NCBI GenBank assembly: GCA_018433675.1
Contig: JAHDQS010000008.1
Location: 1 to 49,978, forward strand
Length of the DNA: 49,978 nt
Reading direction: 5' to 3'
From: Clostridia bacterium
Lineage (GTDB): Bacteria; Bacillota; Peptococcia; DRI-13; SM3-B62
The first letter of the stretch is position 1. The number at the start of each line of letters is the position of its first letter. The position numbers and the translations under genes are program-made. Below, in pieces: positions 17,528 through 25,339 of this stretch. Under the pieces are notes generated by a model. It was given only the letters and a program-made list of their open reading frames with translations. It did no database searches and was not told where the DNA came from.

Positions 17528-17639
17528 CAAATTTCCCTCCTCTTTTTAATTCCAGTAAGAATTTTTTTGATTTAGTAAGAGTTTTGTAAGCGTTTTAATA
17601 AGCGTTTTGTTTTTGACTTTCACCTCCTCTTGGCCGAAC

Positions 17640-18605
17640 CTATAGCTTTTTATGCAATCTTAATAATTCAATCAGCATATCATCACGCCATTTGTTAATC
17701 TCCTCCTCAGTCCGGCCTGCCTCTTCTGGCCTGTTAAGCATAGCTTCCTTTACTCCCGACTGGGCTATATCATCCCAACCATCAGGCCATTTCTTCCAGT
17801 CGGCCATATCTTCCATCCACACCTCTGCTGCCCCACCGATATGCTGTAACAGCCCTTTGATTCCATAAGGGCCCCCTCCCAGGTGGAATATCATATTAGG
17901 ACCCATAATTCCGTACCTCAGACCAGGTCCAAAGAGAGCAGCTTTATCAACATCTTCTACTGTGCAGATACCATTAACAACCAGATCGACAGCTTCCCTA
18001 TACAGCGCAATTTGCAACCGGTTTGCTATAAAACCAGGTGCTTCCTTTTTTAAAACAATTGGTTCTTTACCTATCCCTTTATAAAAGTTGCAGGCAATCT
18101 CTATTGCTTCTTCACTCGTTTTCTCCCCTTTACTCAGCTCCACCAAGGGAATCAAGTGGGGTGGATTATAGGGGTGAGCACCTATGCAACGCTCAGGGTG
18201 CTTTGCCTTCCTAGTTATTTCCGAAATCAGAAGACCTGAGGTACTGCTGGAGAATATCGTTGAAGAAGGCGTATACTCTTCAATCCTTTCAAGAAGATCT
18301 TGCTTGATCTTATATTTTTCGGGACCCGATTCTTGGATAAACTGGACATCTTCTACCGCCGCTTTAATATCAGTGGTGTAAACAACCTTTCCCTTTGCAC
18401 TTCGAGATATTTCAGGAGATAGTACACCTTTGCCAACCAGAAACTGCAGATTTGCCTCAATCGTTTCTTTGGCTTTTGCCAAGGATTCATTTTTTATATC
18501 ATAAAGAACAACAGGATACCCCTTTAACAAAAAATTAGTAGCCCAACTTGAGCCAATCACTCCTGTACCTACACAGGAAACTTTTTTGATTTCCTTAGAT
18601 TTCAC
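17640..18605 (-). CDS. 3-hydroxyacyl-CoA dehydrogenase-fold hydroxyacid dehydrogenase (carnitine dehydrogenase-like)
   Basis: 321 residues, NAD-binding Rossmann domain first (VSCVGTGVIGSSWATNFL), then QESGPE, SSSTSGLLISEI, HPERCIGAHPYNPP, LVELSKGEKTSEEA and FIANRLQIALYREA, then FGPGLRYGIMGP. The whole pattern follows L-carnitine dehydrogenase and the lambda-crystallin/L-gulonate dehydrogenase group, which oxidise free 3-hydroxy acids, more closely than FadB-type enzymes acting on CoA esters. The GTG at 18605 lies 9 bases after AAGGAGG. It is the first structural gene behind the sigma-54 promoter. Likely role: oxidise a beta-hydroxy acid to the beta-keto acid that the BKACE cleaves. Confidence 0.85.
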   Translation of the reverse strand: MKSKEIKKVSCVGTGVIGSSWATNFLLKGYPVVLYDIKNESLAKAKETIEANLQFLVGKGVLSPEISRSAKGKVVYTTDIKAAVEDVQFIQESGPEKYKIKQDLLERIEEYTPSSTIFSSSTSGLLISEITRKAKHPERCIGAHPYNPPHLIPLVELSKGEKTSEEAIEIACNFYKGIGKEPIVLKKEAPGFIANRLQIALYREAVDLVVNGICTVEDVDKAALFGPGLRYGIMGPNMIFHLGGGPYGIKGLLQHIGGAAEVWMEDMADWKKWPDGWDDIAQSGVKEAMLNRPEEAGRTEEEINKWRDDMLIELLRLHKKL

Positions 18606-18656
18606 AAGTTGAAACCTCCTTGTGGAATTTCATTTCTGCCGGCACCTATAGACAAT

Positions 18657-18672
18657 AGCAAAAGATATGCCA
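18657..18672 (-). promoter_or_regulatory. Sigma-54 (-24/-12) promoter of the BKACE operon
   Basis: Minus strand TGGCATATCTTTTGCT. The invariant GG and GC are separated by exactly 10 bases, and TGGCA and TTGCT match the consensus. It lies 52 bases upstream of the dehydrogenase start, next to a gene for a sigma-54 activator, which makes a chance match unlikely. Confidence 0.85.
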
Positions 18673-18694
18673 ATCCATATTCCGCACTGTTGAC

Positions 18695-18738
18695 GCATTT
18701 TCTATTGTTGAAATGCTAAATTTATCAGTATTGATAAA
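18695..18738. promoter_or_regulatory. Candidate upstream activator sites (two inverted repeats)
   Basis: Two dyads lie upstream of the -24/-12 promoter: GCATTT-N10-AAATGC (18695-18716) and TTTATCA-GTAT-TGATAAA (18721-18738). The second is centred about 80 bases from the predicted transcription start, a usual distance for an enhancer-type site bound by the Fis-like domain of the activator encoded next door. They could also serve another regulator. Confidence 0.5.
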
Positions 18739-18781
18739 ATATAGGCTAAAACAAAGGTTTGCTTTATTACTTTTAAGAAAT

Positions 18782-18806
18782 AAAAAAGAACCCCTTACCG
18801 GGGTTC
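18782..18806 (-). terminator. Terminator of the sigma-54 activator gene
   Basis: Minus strand GAACCCC, 5-base loop, GGGGTTC, then TTTTTT: a 7-bp GC-rich stem 23 bases after the stop codon. It insulates the structural operon from the regulator. Confidence 0.85.
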
Positions 18807-18829
18807 AGCTGAGATTCTTTTTTGTCTAC

Positions 18830-20320
18830 CTATTCAATATGTTTTTTAATTTTACGGTAGAGGGAAGGTAGCGATGTACCTAATATTCGTGCTGTTTCTT
18901 CCACATTCCAATCGCAATCGTTCAAAGCAGCAATAATATAATTCTTTTCTTGTGAATCCAGATATTCCTTAAGACTTTCCCTCACTCCTGCCGCCTTCTT
19001 ATCAGTTGTCTTGTTTAATGGTCCGATATTATTAAGTATTTTAACGTTCTTATTTATCTTGTTCATAGCCGCTTCTATAACAGACTCTAGTTCTCGCACG
19101 TTTCCCGGCCAATGATATTTTATTAGGTTTTTCATTCCCTTGCTCGAGACTGTTTCAACTTTGAGGTCAAAGGCTTTATTGTATTTATCAATAAAATGAT
19201 TCACCAGCAGGTGGATATCGCTTATCCTTTTTCTTAATGGAGGTATGTCTATAGGCACAACATTTATACGATATAAGAGGTCTTTACGAAATCTGCCTTT
19301 TTCAGCAAGCTCCCAGAGATCCCCATGCGTGGCGGCAATAACTCTTACATCAAGAGGAATAGTTCCAATGCCCCCCACTCTTTCTATTTCTTTTTCCTGC
19401 AAGACCCGTAAAATCTTAGTCTGAGAATGCAGAGGAATCTCCGCAATCTCGTCCAGAAAGATAGTGCCTCCGTTAGCTAATTCAAATTTCCCTGGTTTTC
19501 CGCCTTTCTTTGCTCCCGTAAACGCACCCTCTTCATAACCGAACAATTCTGATTCAAATAGGTTTTCCGGAATCGCAGCACAATTCACTCTAACAAAAGA
19601 CTCATACGCCCGTTTACTCTCTTTATGAATTGCGTGTGCAAACAGTTCTTTTCCTACCCCCGTCTCTCCGTACAAAAGCACAGTAGAAGTTGTTAATGCT
19701 ACGGTTTTTATCAGTTTTTTGATTCCTAACATTTGGGGATCTTTGGTAATAATATCATTTAAACCGTACTTGGGTCTGTTCTTGAAATCGGCCTTGGTAA
19801 AAAACTCCTTAGAAACAAGATTACAGGAAATATATTTATGCACTTCTTCCACATTTTTGGCCATAATATAAAGATCATTCAGATTATCAAAAAGGTCTTT
19901 CCCCATCACGCCCAATACCTTTTCTTTGCCAACAAGAGGAAAGCGACGTGCTATAGCCGTTCTATTCGCTGTACGAAAAAGCCCATGTGGTTCAGCTTTT
20001 AAAGTTTTTCCTACAATATGCAAGCGTGTATCTTGGCCTAACAGATGAAGAACATGTTTACCGTAGGCTTCATTCCTATCAATTCCGACAAAACTACAAT
20101 AAGCATCATTTATAAATAGGACGGCTCCTGAAATATCAGTTATGATAATTTTTTCATAAGGAGTGTTCAATAATGAACTAATTATTTCCATTAAAGTTTT
20201 ATTAACCAGCTTATAATGTTCAATGTTCTTATACTGTTCCATATTAAGATCGGTGCCCAACATTCCCTTTAACAAGTTTCCCAGCATACTATATTGAGAA
20301 AAACGATTTGTAGACTTCAT
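18830..20320 (-). CDS. Sigma-54-dependent transcriptional activator (PAS, AAA+, Fis HTH)
   Basis: 496 residues. An N-terminal helical part is followed by a PAS domain (about 55-155, ITDISGAVLFINDAYCSFVG), the AAA+ domain with Walker A GETGVGKE, the sigma-54 contact loop GAFTGA, Walker B GGTIFLDEI and the arginine-finger region (about 195-425), and a C-terminal Fis-type helix-turn-helix (ARILGTSLPSLYRKIKK). Such proteins bind upstream sites and use ATP to open sigma-54 promoters; the PAS domain probably senses a ligand or redox state. Encoded directly upstream of the BKACE operon on the same strand, separated by a terminator and the -24/-12 promoter, so that operon is the obvious target. ATG start after GAGGTGG. 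Confidence 0.95.
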   Translation of the reverse strand: MKSTNRFSQYSMLGNLLKGMLGTDLNMEQYKNIEHYKLVNKTLMEIISSLLNTPYEKIIITDISGAVLFINDAYCSFVGIDRNEAYGKHVLHLLGQDTRLHIVGKTLKAEPHGLFRTANRTAIARRFPLVGKEKVLGVMGKDLFDNLNDLYIMAKNVEEVHKYISCNLVSKEFFTKADFKNRPKYGLNDIITKDPQMLGIKKLIKTVALTTSTVLLYGETGVGKELFAHAIHKESKRAYESFVRVNCAAIPENLFESELFGYEEGAFTGAKKGGKPGKFELANGGTIFLDEIAEIPLHSQTKILRVLQEKEIERVGGIGTIPLDVRVIAATHGDLWELAEKGRFRKDLLYRINVVPIDIPPLRKRISDIHLLVNHFIDKYNKAFDLKVETVSSKGMKNLIKYHWPGNVRELESVIEAAMNKINKNVKILNNIGPLNKTTDKKAAGVRESLKEYLDSQEKNYIIAALNDCDWNVEETARILGTSLPSLYRKIKKHIE

Positions 20321-20418
20321 GAAACCACCTCATTATTATTAGTTCAGGGGGACTTTTCATGATCTTGACTTCCGTTATCTCTATTGCATATTATATGCCA
20401 CTAGTGTCTTGTATATTT

Positions 20419-20433
20419 TTGCAATAATTGCAA
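20419..20433. promoter_or_regulatory. Perfect 15-bp palindrome upstream of the sigma-54 activator
   Basis: TTGCAATAATTGCAA, a perfect dyad around a central A, in the AT-rich stretch 20321-20660. It lies about 100 bases before the activator gene and could be an operator for it. The rest of that stretch shows only AT-rich sequence without a gene. Confidence 0.35.
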
Positions 20434-20663
20434 TTTTAATTCGGTTTTATTTTGTTTTTTTCCTTAAATAAAGATACAATTATGAAAATTTTTTTGCTTG
20501 CATAATTATAACTCTATCTTCTAATCCATTATTCCCTTGTTTTTTTCCGAAAGGTGGGATGGAACAACTTAACTGAACTCTATCATACACAATAATTTAT
20601 TACAAGTATATAGATTTTTCTGTTGTCGGGATTAATCTATTTTTAAAACTATTAACTTAATGA

Positions 20664-20948
20664 CAATATGGATATTATGGAAGAGTCTCCATTGACGAGT
20701 TGTTAATTCACGGAGACAGTCCTACTTTAAACGACGCACTAAGGGATCTTGCGGAAAACATTATTGATTATGCCCAGGATTATTTGGCGCGGATCGATTT
20801 TTTCAGACAAATTGAGAATCGGAAACATCATTACCCCTACCTCCGTCGAATTCCAAAATCAGCTGATGTAAATCAAGTCATGAAGGTAATTGCCGAATGC
20901 CATACCGTTTTACAACAGGCGATATCAAGTCGATCACCAAAAGACTAG
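20664..20948 (+). pseudogene. Gene remnant, possibly the C-terminus of a small antitoxin-like protein
   Basis: Open frame of 94 codons after an in-frame TGA at 20661. It has no ATG; TTG at 20700 is the only usable start codon and lacks a ribosome site. The peptide (DELLIHGDSPTLNDAL, then DYAQDYLARIDFF, RKHHYPYLRR, VIAECH) is helical, with a histidine/arginine patch. It reminds me faintly of the C-terminal half of some annotated Phd-like antitoxins, but I am not sure. More likely the tail of a truncated gene than a working gene. Confidence 0.35.
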
Positions 20949-20960
20949 GATTACAAAGAT

Positions 20961-20979
20961 AGCAGCCTTATCGGCTGCT
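20961..20979 (-). terminator. Hairpin at the end of the MATE gene
   Basis: AGCAGCC and GGCTGCT form a 7-bp stem with a 5-base loop immediately at the MATE stop codon on the minus strand. The T-run after it is weak (ATCTTTG), so termination may be partial. It also lies just after the remnant on the plus strand. Confidence 0.5.
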
Positions 20980-22319
20980 TATGCTTTTACCAGGTTCCGC
21001 ATTTCAGTGTACATAAAAGCTCCCGTCAACAATACCGCTAGAATATCGGAAACAGGGGTCGCCATAAACACCCCTTGCAAACCGTAAAACTTCGGCAATA
21101 TCAACAAGGCCGGGATCAATAGCACCACCTGTCGGGAAAGTCCCAAGAATAAGGCTTGCCTGGCTTTACCGACGGCTTGAAAATACCCCGAGCCGATAAC
21201 CTGTATCCCAATGGCCGGCGTAAATAACGAGGCAATGGAAAGGGCGTAGACTCCGAGAGAAAGAAGCTGCTCGTCGTCCTTGCTGAAAAGGCTTATTAAC
21301 TGCTCCGGGAAAACCCGCATGACGACGTAGCCAACGCAAACAACCGCCGTCGCAGCTATAATCCCCAGTTTTAATGCCTTTCTTACCCTCTTGTATTGTT
21401 GGGCTCCATAGTTATACCCAATAATAGGCTGGACACCCTGGTTGATGCCAAAGGTGGGCATCAAGAGGAAAGTCAGCAAGCTTTGTACTATTCCCATCGC
21501 CGAAACAGCAATATCTCCGCCATAGGTCACTAAGCTTTTGTTCAGAATAACATTCATCAAACTGGTGGCAACTTGCCTGGCAAAAGAAGCCGAGCCAATG
21601 GCAAGAATCCTTTTTACTATGGAAGCCTGCAACCCGAAGTTTTTTCTCCGAAACTTTAAAACACTCGGCCCTTTTAGATAATAGTGAAGGACATAAACGG
21701 AAGATATCCCCTGAGCAATTACCGTTGCCAGTGCCGCTCCTCCCACGCCCATATCGAAAATAAATATAAAGATGGGATCAAGAATAATATTTATTATCGC
21801 CGCTAACAACATTACTTTCATTGCTGTACGGGCATTTCCTTCAGCCCGGATGCAGTTGTTCATTCCGAAGCTAAGACCCTGAAACAAAGCCCCCCAGAGA
21901 ATAATCCCCGTATACGCTTTCGCATAGGGAAATATCTGCTCACTGGAGCCGAAAAGATATAAGAGGGGTTCAAGAAAAACAAGGCCGACGACCGTAATAA
22001 ACAATGACTCGGCAATAATCAGCACCGCACCGTTTGCCAGAACCAGTTCCGCCTTCTCCTGTTTCTGCTCACCCAAGGAGATGGATATAAGAGAGTTAGC
22101 GCCCAATCCTATCAACATTCCAAAGGCCATCATTAAGAGCATAAAAGGAAAGGCTATGGTAATACCGCCAATCCCCAGAAATCCCGCTGCCCTGCCGATA
22201 AAAATCCTGTCGATTACGTTATATGATGCACTAACCAACATCGCGATTACCGCGGGCACAGAAAGCTTAAATAATAGCTTTTCAACCTTCTCCACACCCA
22301 ACTGCTTAGAGTGATCCAT
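20979..22319 (-). CDS. MATE-family efflux transporter (MepA-like)
   Basis: 446 residues, about 12 membrane helices in two pseudo-symmetric halves. The N-terminus KLLFKLSVPAVIAMLVSASYNVIDRIFIG with a following GIGGITIAFPF, LGANSLISISLGE, NNCIRAEGNARTAM, and the second half (INQGVQPIIGYNYGA) match MepA/DinF-like MATE exporters, which expel cationic drugs using sodium or proton gradients. ATG at 22319. It follows a MarR-type regulator gene by 45 bases, so the pair resembles a drug-responsive mepR-mepA unit. Confidence 0.9.
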   Translation of the reverse strand: MDHSKQLGVEKVEKLLFKLSVPAVIAMLVSASYNVIDRIFIGRAAGFLGIGGITIAFPFMLLMMAFGMLIGLGANSLISISLGEQKQEKAELVLANGAVLIIAESLFITVVGLVFLEPLLYLFGSSEQIFPYAKAYTGIILWGALFQGLSFGMNNCIRAEGNARTAMKVMLLAAIINIILDPIFIFIFDMGVGGAALATVIAQGISSVYVLHYYLKGPSVLKFRRKNFGLQASIVKRILAIGSASFARQVATSLMNVILNKSLVTYGGDIAVSAMGIVQSLLTFLLMPTFGINQGVQPIIGYNYGAQQYKRVRKALKLGIIAATAVVCVGYVVMRVFPEQLISLFSKDDEQLLSLGVYALSIASLFTPAIGIQVIGSGYFQAVGKARQALFLGLSRQVVLLIPALLILPKFYGLQGVFMATPVSDILAVLLTGAFMYTEMRNLVKA

Positions 22320-22364
22320 ATATTGTCTCCACCAATCTGTAATTATTAATCTTGTTGCATTCTT

Positions 22365-22811
22365 TTATTTCATCTTTTCCATAATCCCGATCAGACTTTT
22401 GAGGCTTGTAACCGCTGTCCTTTTTTCATCTGGGGATAAGCTCGAAACTATTTCTGAAAAACTGTCCACATCCATCTTTTTTATCTTAGCTAGATATTCC
22501 TTACCCTGAGACGTTAACCGTAACCAAACTCTCCGGCGGTCTTTTTGGTCGTCTTGACGCGACACCAGGCTTAGTTTCTCCAAGGAATCAATCAAGGTCG
22601 TTAAACTCCCCTTCTTTAAACCCAACCTTCTCCCTAAATTGGAAAAAGTCGTTGTTTCCATTTTGTCTATAATAATCAATGCCCTGATCTGATTTTTATG
22701 GCAAGCCGGTTTTAGACCCTTATGTTCATAAATAACAGCCGCAACCTTTTCGTGATATATCCATAGAAAGTCATGGAGCAGGCTTAAGAATTCATGGGAT
22801 TCATTCGTCAC
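22365..22811 (-). CDS. MarR-family transcriptional regulator
   Basis: 148 residues from the chosen GTG at 22811. Winged helix-turn-helix with RALIIIDKMETTTFSNLGRRLGLKKGSLTTLIDSLE (recognition helix near residues 60-75) and the wing DQKDRRRVWLRLT, the MarR signature. It is the first gene of a two-gene unit with the MATE exporter and is the likely repressor of it, released by a drug or metabolite. A TTG at 22832 extends the frame by 7 codons but lacks a ribosome site, while AAGGGGA precedes the GTG. Paired 12-bp repeats upstream may be the operator. Confidence 0.88.
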   Translation of the reverse strand: MTNESHEFLSLLHDFLWIYHEKVAAVIYEHKGLKPACHKNQIRALIIIDKMETTTFSNLGRRLGLKKGSLTTLIDSLEKLSLVSRQDDQKDRRRVWLRLTSQGKEYLAKIKKMDVDSFSEIVSSLSPDEKRTAVTSLKSLIGIMEKMK

Positions 22812-22871
22812 CGCAAAATCTTCCCCTTTCAAACGAAAAAGAAACCCAACCGGATCGTCCTGATGGTTAGA

Positions 22872-22898
22872 TTTCTTACTTTAAGTTTTCTTACTTTA
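22872..22898. promoter_or_regulatory. Paired 12-bp direct repeats upstream of marR, candidate operator
   Basis: TTTCTTACTTTA occurs at 22872-22883 and again at 22887-22898, a 15-bp period. Between them they create the dyad TAAG-TTTT-CTTA (22882-22893). The location 61-87 bases before the MarR start fits an autoregulatory site. Confidence 0.5.
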
Positions 22899-22916
22899 TC
22901 CATCCTATCCATTTTG

Positions 22917-23759
22917 TTAGGCTTTGTCAAGCACTTTCTTGTATTCTTCATAACCCCGTCCGACATCCTCCACGGCATGAGAATCCGAGCCATAAACCAA
23001 CGGAATCCCTTTTACCTTAGCAAGCTCAATAATCCAGGGTGAAGGGTAGATCTCCCTGCAATATGATTTATACAGTCCGGCAGCGTTGACGTCAAGCTCG
23101 AAGCCCTCGCTGCGAATCCTTGCAAGGAGTTCCTTTACTTCGTTTTTTACCTTTTCCCCCACGATTCCGTCGGGATTGAAATGAATCTGAAATTTGTTGC
23201 ATAACGTCAAGTGTCCAATCCTTTTAGGCTTATATTTCCCCAAATCAGCTGTCAAAATCTCCCCTACAGTTCGAAAGTAGGCGAGTTGAAATTCCTCAAA
23301 GGAACCATACCTGCCGAGAACATTCTTATCGAAGTCCTCTATATAACGATCTACGGCGCACCAGCCACCGGTACCCGGCATAAAGTGCAGTGAAATCAAG
23401 CCGTCGTCCAGATACTCCCCATACTCACCCAGGTATTCCTTCGTATGAAAGGCATATTCTTCCGGAAGATAATCCACCTCAAAGCCCACCAAAAGCTGAA
23501 TTCTATCCTGATATTTCTTTTTTAAACGGTACATCTCCTTAATATATGCATCGGTATCATTATCCTTGATACGATATGAATCTTCTTCTTCGGTTGTGAA
23601 AGAGAGGGACTTGAGAAACCTTTCGGGCAACGGAAGGTGCTCGGTGAACGAATAGGTTTCGAACCCCAACTCAATGGCCCTGATGACAAATTCCTCTGTA
23701 TCTTCCCCGGAACCGTGCATACAAAAATGCGTATGTGTATGTCCGTCTCTCTTTTTCAT
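22917..23759 (-). CDS. hisK: PHP-family histidinol-phosphatase-like phosphoesterase
   Basis: 280 residues from ATG 23759, chosen because GGAGAG lies 7 bases upstream (an ATG nine codons earlier has no site). PHP metal-site motifs: DGHTHTHFCMHG at the N-terminus, SFTEHLPLP near 40, GFEVDYLPE near 93, ISLHFM, GHLTLCNKF, ELDVNAAGL and the C-terminal YGSDSHAVEDVG. The family of histidinol-phosphate phosphatases (HisK/HisJ) removes phosphate in histidine biosynthesis. No other his genes are here, so a different phosphomonoester is possible. The gap to the next gene upstream is 44 bases. Confidence 0.83.
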   Translation of the reverse strand: MKKRDGHTHTHFCMHGSGEDTEEFVIRAIELGFETYSFTEHLPLPERFLKSLSFTTEEEDSYRIKDNDTDAYIKEMYRLKKKYQDRIQLLVGFEVDYLPEEYAFHTKEYLGEYGEYLDDGLISLHFMPGTGGWCAVDRYIEDFDKNVLGRYGSFEEFQLAYFRTVGEILTADLGKYKPKRIGHLTLCNKFQIHFNPDGIVGEKVKNEVKELLARIRSEGFELDVNAAGLYKSYCREIYPSPWIIELAKVKGIPLVYGSDSHAVEDVGRGYEEYKKVLDKA

Positions 23760-23803
23760 TTTTCTTCTCTCCATCCTACACTCCATAGTCTTCCTATTCC
23801 TTC

Positions 23804-25165
23804 TCAGTTAACCACCCGGACATAGTCCGCACTTGCCCAGCCTACTTTCCCATCCGGTAGCATCACGTTATACCATCCCGGTTGACTGTTTAAAACAGTG
23901 ACCTGGGTGCCTCTGGCTACTTTCGTCACAACAGCATATTGCAATCCGCTCCCGCTTCTGATATTCAAAACACCAGCAGTAGTGTTTCCAATTTTAACAC
24001 TTGGCAGGGCTCTGCTTGTTGGTTCTATTGGGTTTGTCGTTTTTGTTGACAAGGCAATTTTATCTTTACAGCCTGCTTTGTTGTCCAAGAGATTCCCTAG
24101 CCCGTAATAAAAACTCCCTTGAACCTCTTGATACTTTTGATTTATTTTCAATTGCAAATCAATTTCATGGGCAACCGTTTCCTTATAAACGCCATGTCCT
24201 ATGTATAATACTACATCGGTTCCTTTTACTTGCTCCGCCCACCATTGCACCAAGGTTTCATAGTCGGCAGCTTTATGCCCTGTTTCCCAGTAAATCTGCG
24301 GGACAACGTAATCAATCCATTCGTTTTTGATCCAGGTTTTGGTGTCGGCACATACGGTGTAATAGGATTGGTTGCCTGAGGTAGCTGAACCTGCAGGGTC
24401 GGAGGTGTTATTTTTCCAGATCCCTGTCGGGCTTATGCCAAACAAGACCTCCTTCTCAAGGTTTTTGATAGCCTCGCTCACCTGCCGGAGCATTTCGTTA
24501 ATGTGTTGCCTTCTATTGTTGGCGATAACTCCGTCCTGCCCTTCGCCCAACGGCAATGGGTAATTTGCGGGATAAAAATAATCATCGAAGTGAATGGCAT
24601 CAACGTCATAACTATTTACGATTTCCTGTACGGTTTCGACGATATGCTTCTTGACCGCTTGCAGCGCCGGATTATAGTACAGAGCATTATTATAACTGAT
24701 AAGCCAATTAGGATGCAGCCTGGCCGGATGATTCTCACTTAGGGCATTCAAGTCTGTTCCCGAGGTGGTCACCCGGTATGGGTTTAACCAGGCGTGGAAA
24801 GACATCCCTCTTTTATGGGCTTCTTCAATCATAAAGGCCAGAGGATCGTATCCCGGGTCTTTTCCTTGCGTCCCTGTCAAAACGTCGGACCAAGGATTAA
24901 TATTTGACTTATACAAGGCATCCGCCTTGGGCCGTACCTGAACCACTACTGTATTGATGCCAGTTGCCTGCAATCCATCCAGTTTTTCTATGTACTCGTT
25001 TTTCTGTGCGGTCACATCATCCTTTGTGCTTGGAAAGTCCAGGCCAAAAACCGTTGCCATCCACGCCGCCTGCACAATGTCCACGGAAGAATTCGCCCAA
25101 ACATTCGTGCTAAAACAAAGGGTCGCAAAAATCATTATAAACATTATATACAGTATCTTTTTCAA
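23804..25165 (-). CDS. Secreted GHL10-type glycoside hydrolase-like protein with SH3b domain
   Basis: 453 residues. Signal peptide at about 1-24 ending near VWA. A TIM-barrel domain of the GHL10 (DUF187, YngK-like) family follows at about 30-370: GINTVVVQVRPKADALY, FHAWLNPYRV, VDAIHFDDYFYP with likely catalytic acids, FGISPTGIWKN, WIDYVVPQIYWE. A bacterial SH3 domain (about 385-450: VLNIRSGSG, GWYNVMLPDGKVGWASADYV) probably binds cell wall. Family members are thought to act on wall or exopolysaccharide; one characterised group cleaves glycosaminoglycan-like or peptidoglycan glycans, but the substrate here is unknown. ATG start. Divergent from the RlpA-like gene. Confidence 0.88.
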   Translation of the reverse strand: MKKILYIMFIMIFATLCFSTNVWANSSVDIVQAAWMATVFGLDFPSTKDDVTAQKNEYIEKLDGLQATGINTVVVQVRPKADALYKSNINPWSDVLTGTQGKDPGYDPLAFMIEEAHKRGMSFHAWLNPYRVTTSGTDLNALSENHPARLHPNWLISYNNALYYNPALQAVKKHIVETVQEIVNSYDVDAIHFDDYFYPANYPLPLGEGQDGVIANNRRQHINEMLRQVSEAIKNLEKEVLFGISPTGIWKNNTSDPAGSATSGNQSYYTVCADTKTWIKNEWIDYVVPQIYWETGHKAADYETLVQWWAEQVKGTDVVLYIGHGVYKETVAHEIDLQLKINQKYQEVQGSFYYGLGNLLDNKAGCKDKIALSTKTTNPIEPTSRALPSVKIGNTTAGVLNIRSGSGLQYAVVTKVARGTQVTVLNSQPGWYNVMLPDGKVGWASADYVRVVN

Positions 25166-25287
25166 TGGCTTCTCCCCCCAAAAAAGAGATTGTCGTATCC
25201 TGTCGAGTTCTGTTATATATTACCACAGTAGAGAACCCGTGGCAACGTGCATAGAAACGGTAAAATATGGTTTGTCCCCAAAATAAC

Positions 25288-25317
25288 TTTACAGATCATC
25301 GCTGAATAAAGTATTAT
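25288..25317 (+). promoter_or_regulatory. Promoter of the RlpA-like gene
   Basis: TTTACA (25288-25293), 18-base spacer, TATTAT (25312-25317), 9 bases before the AAAGGAGGG ribosome site, giving a very short leader. Confidence 0.55.
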
Positions 25318-25339
25318 AGACTCCGAAAGGAGGGATATT

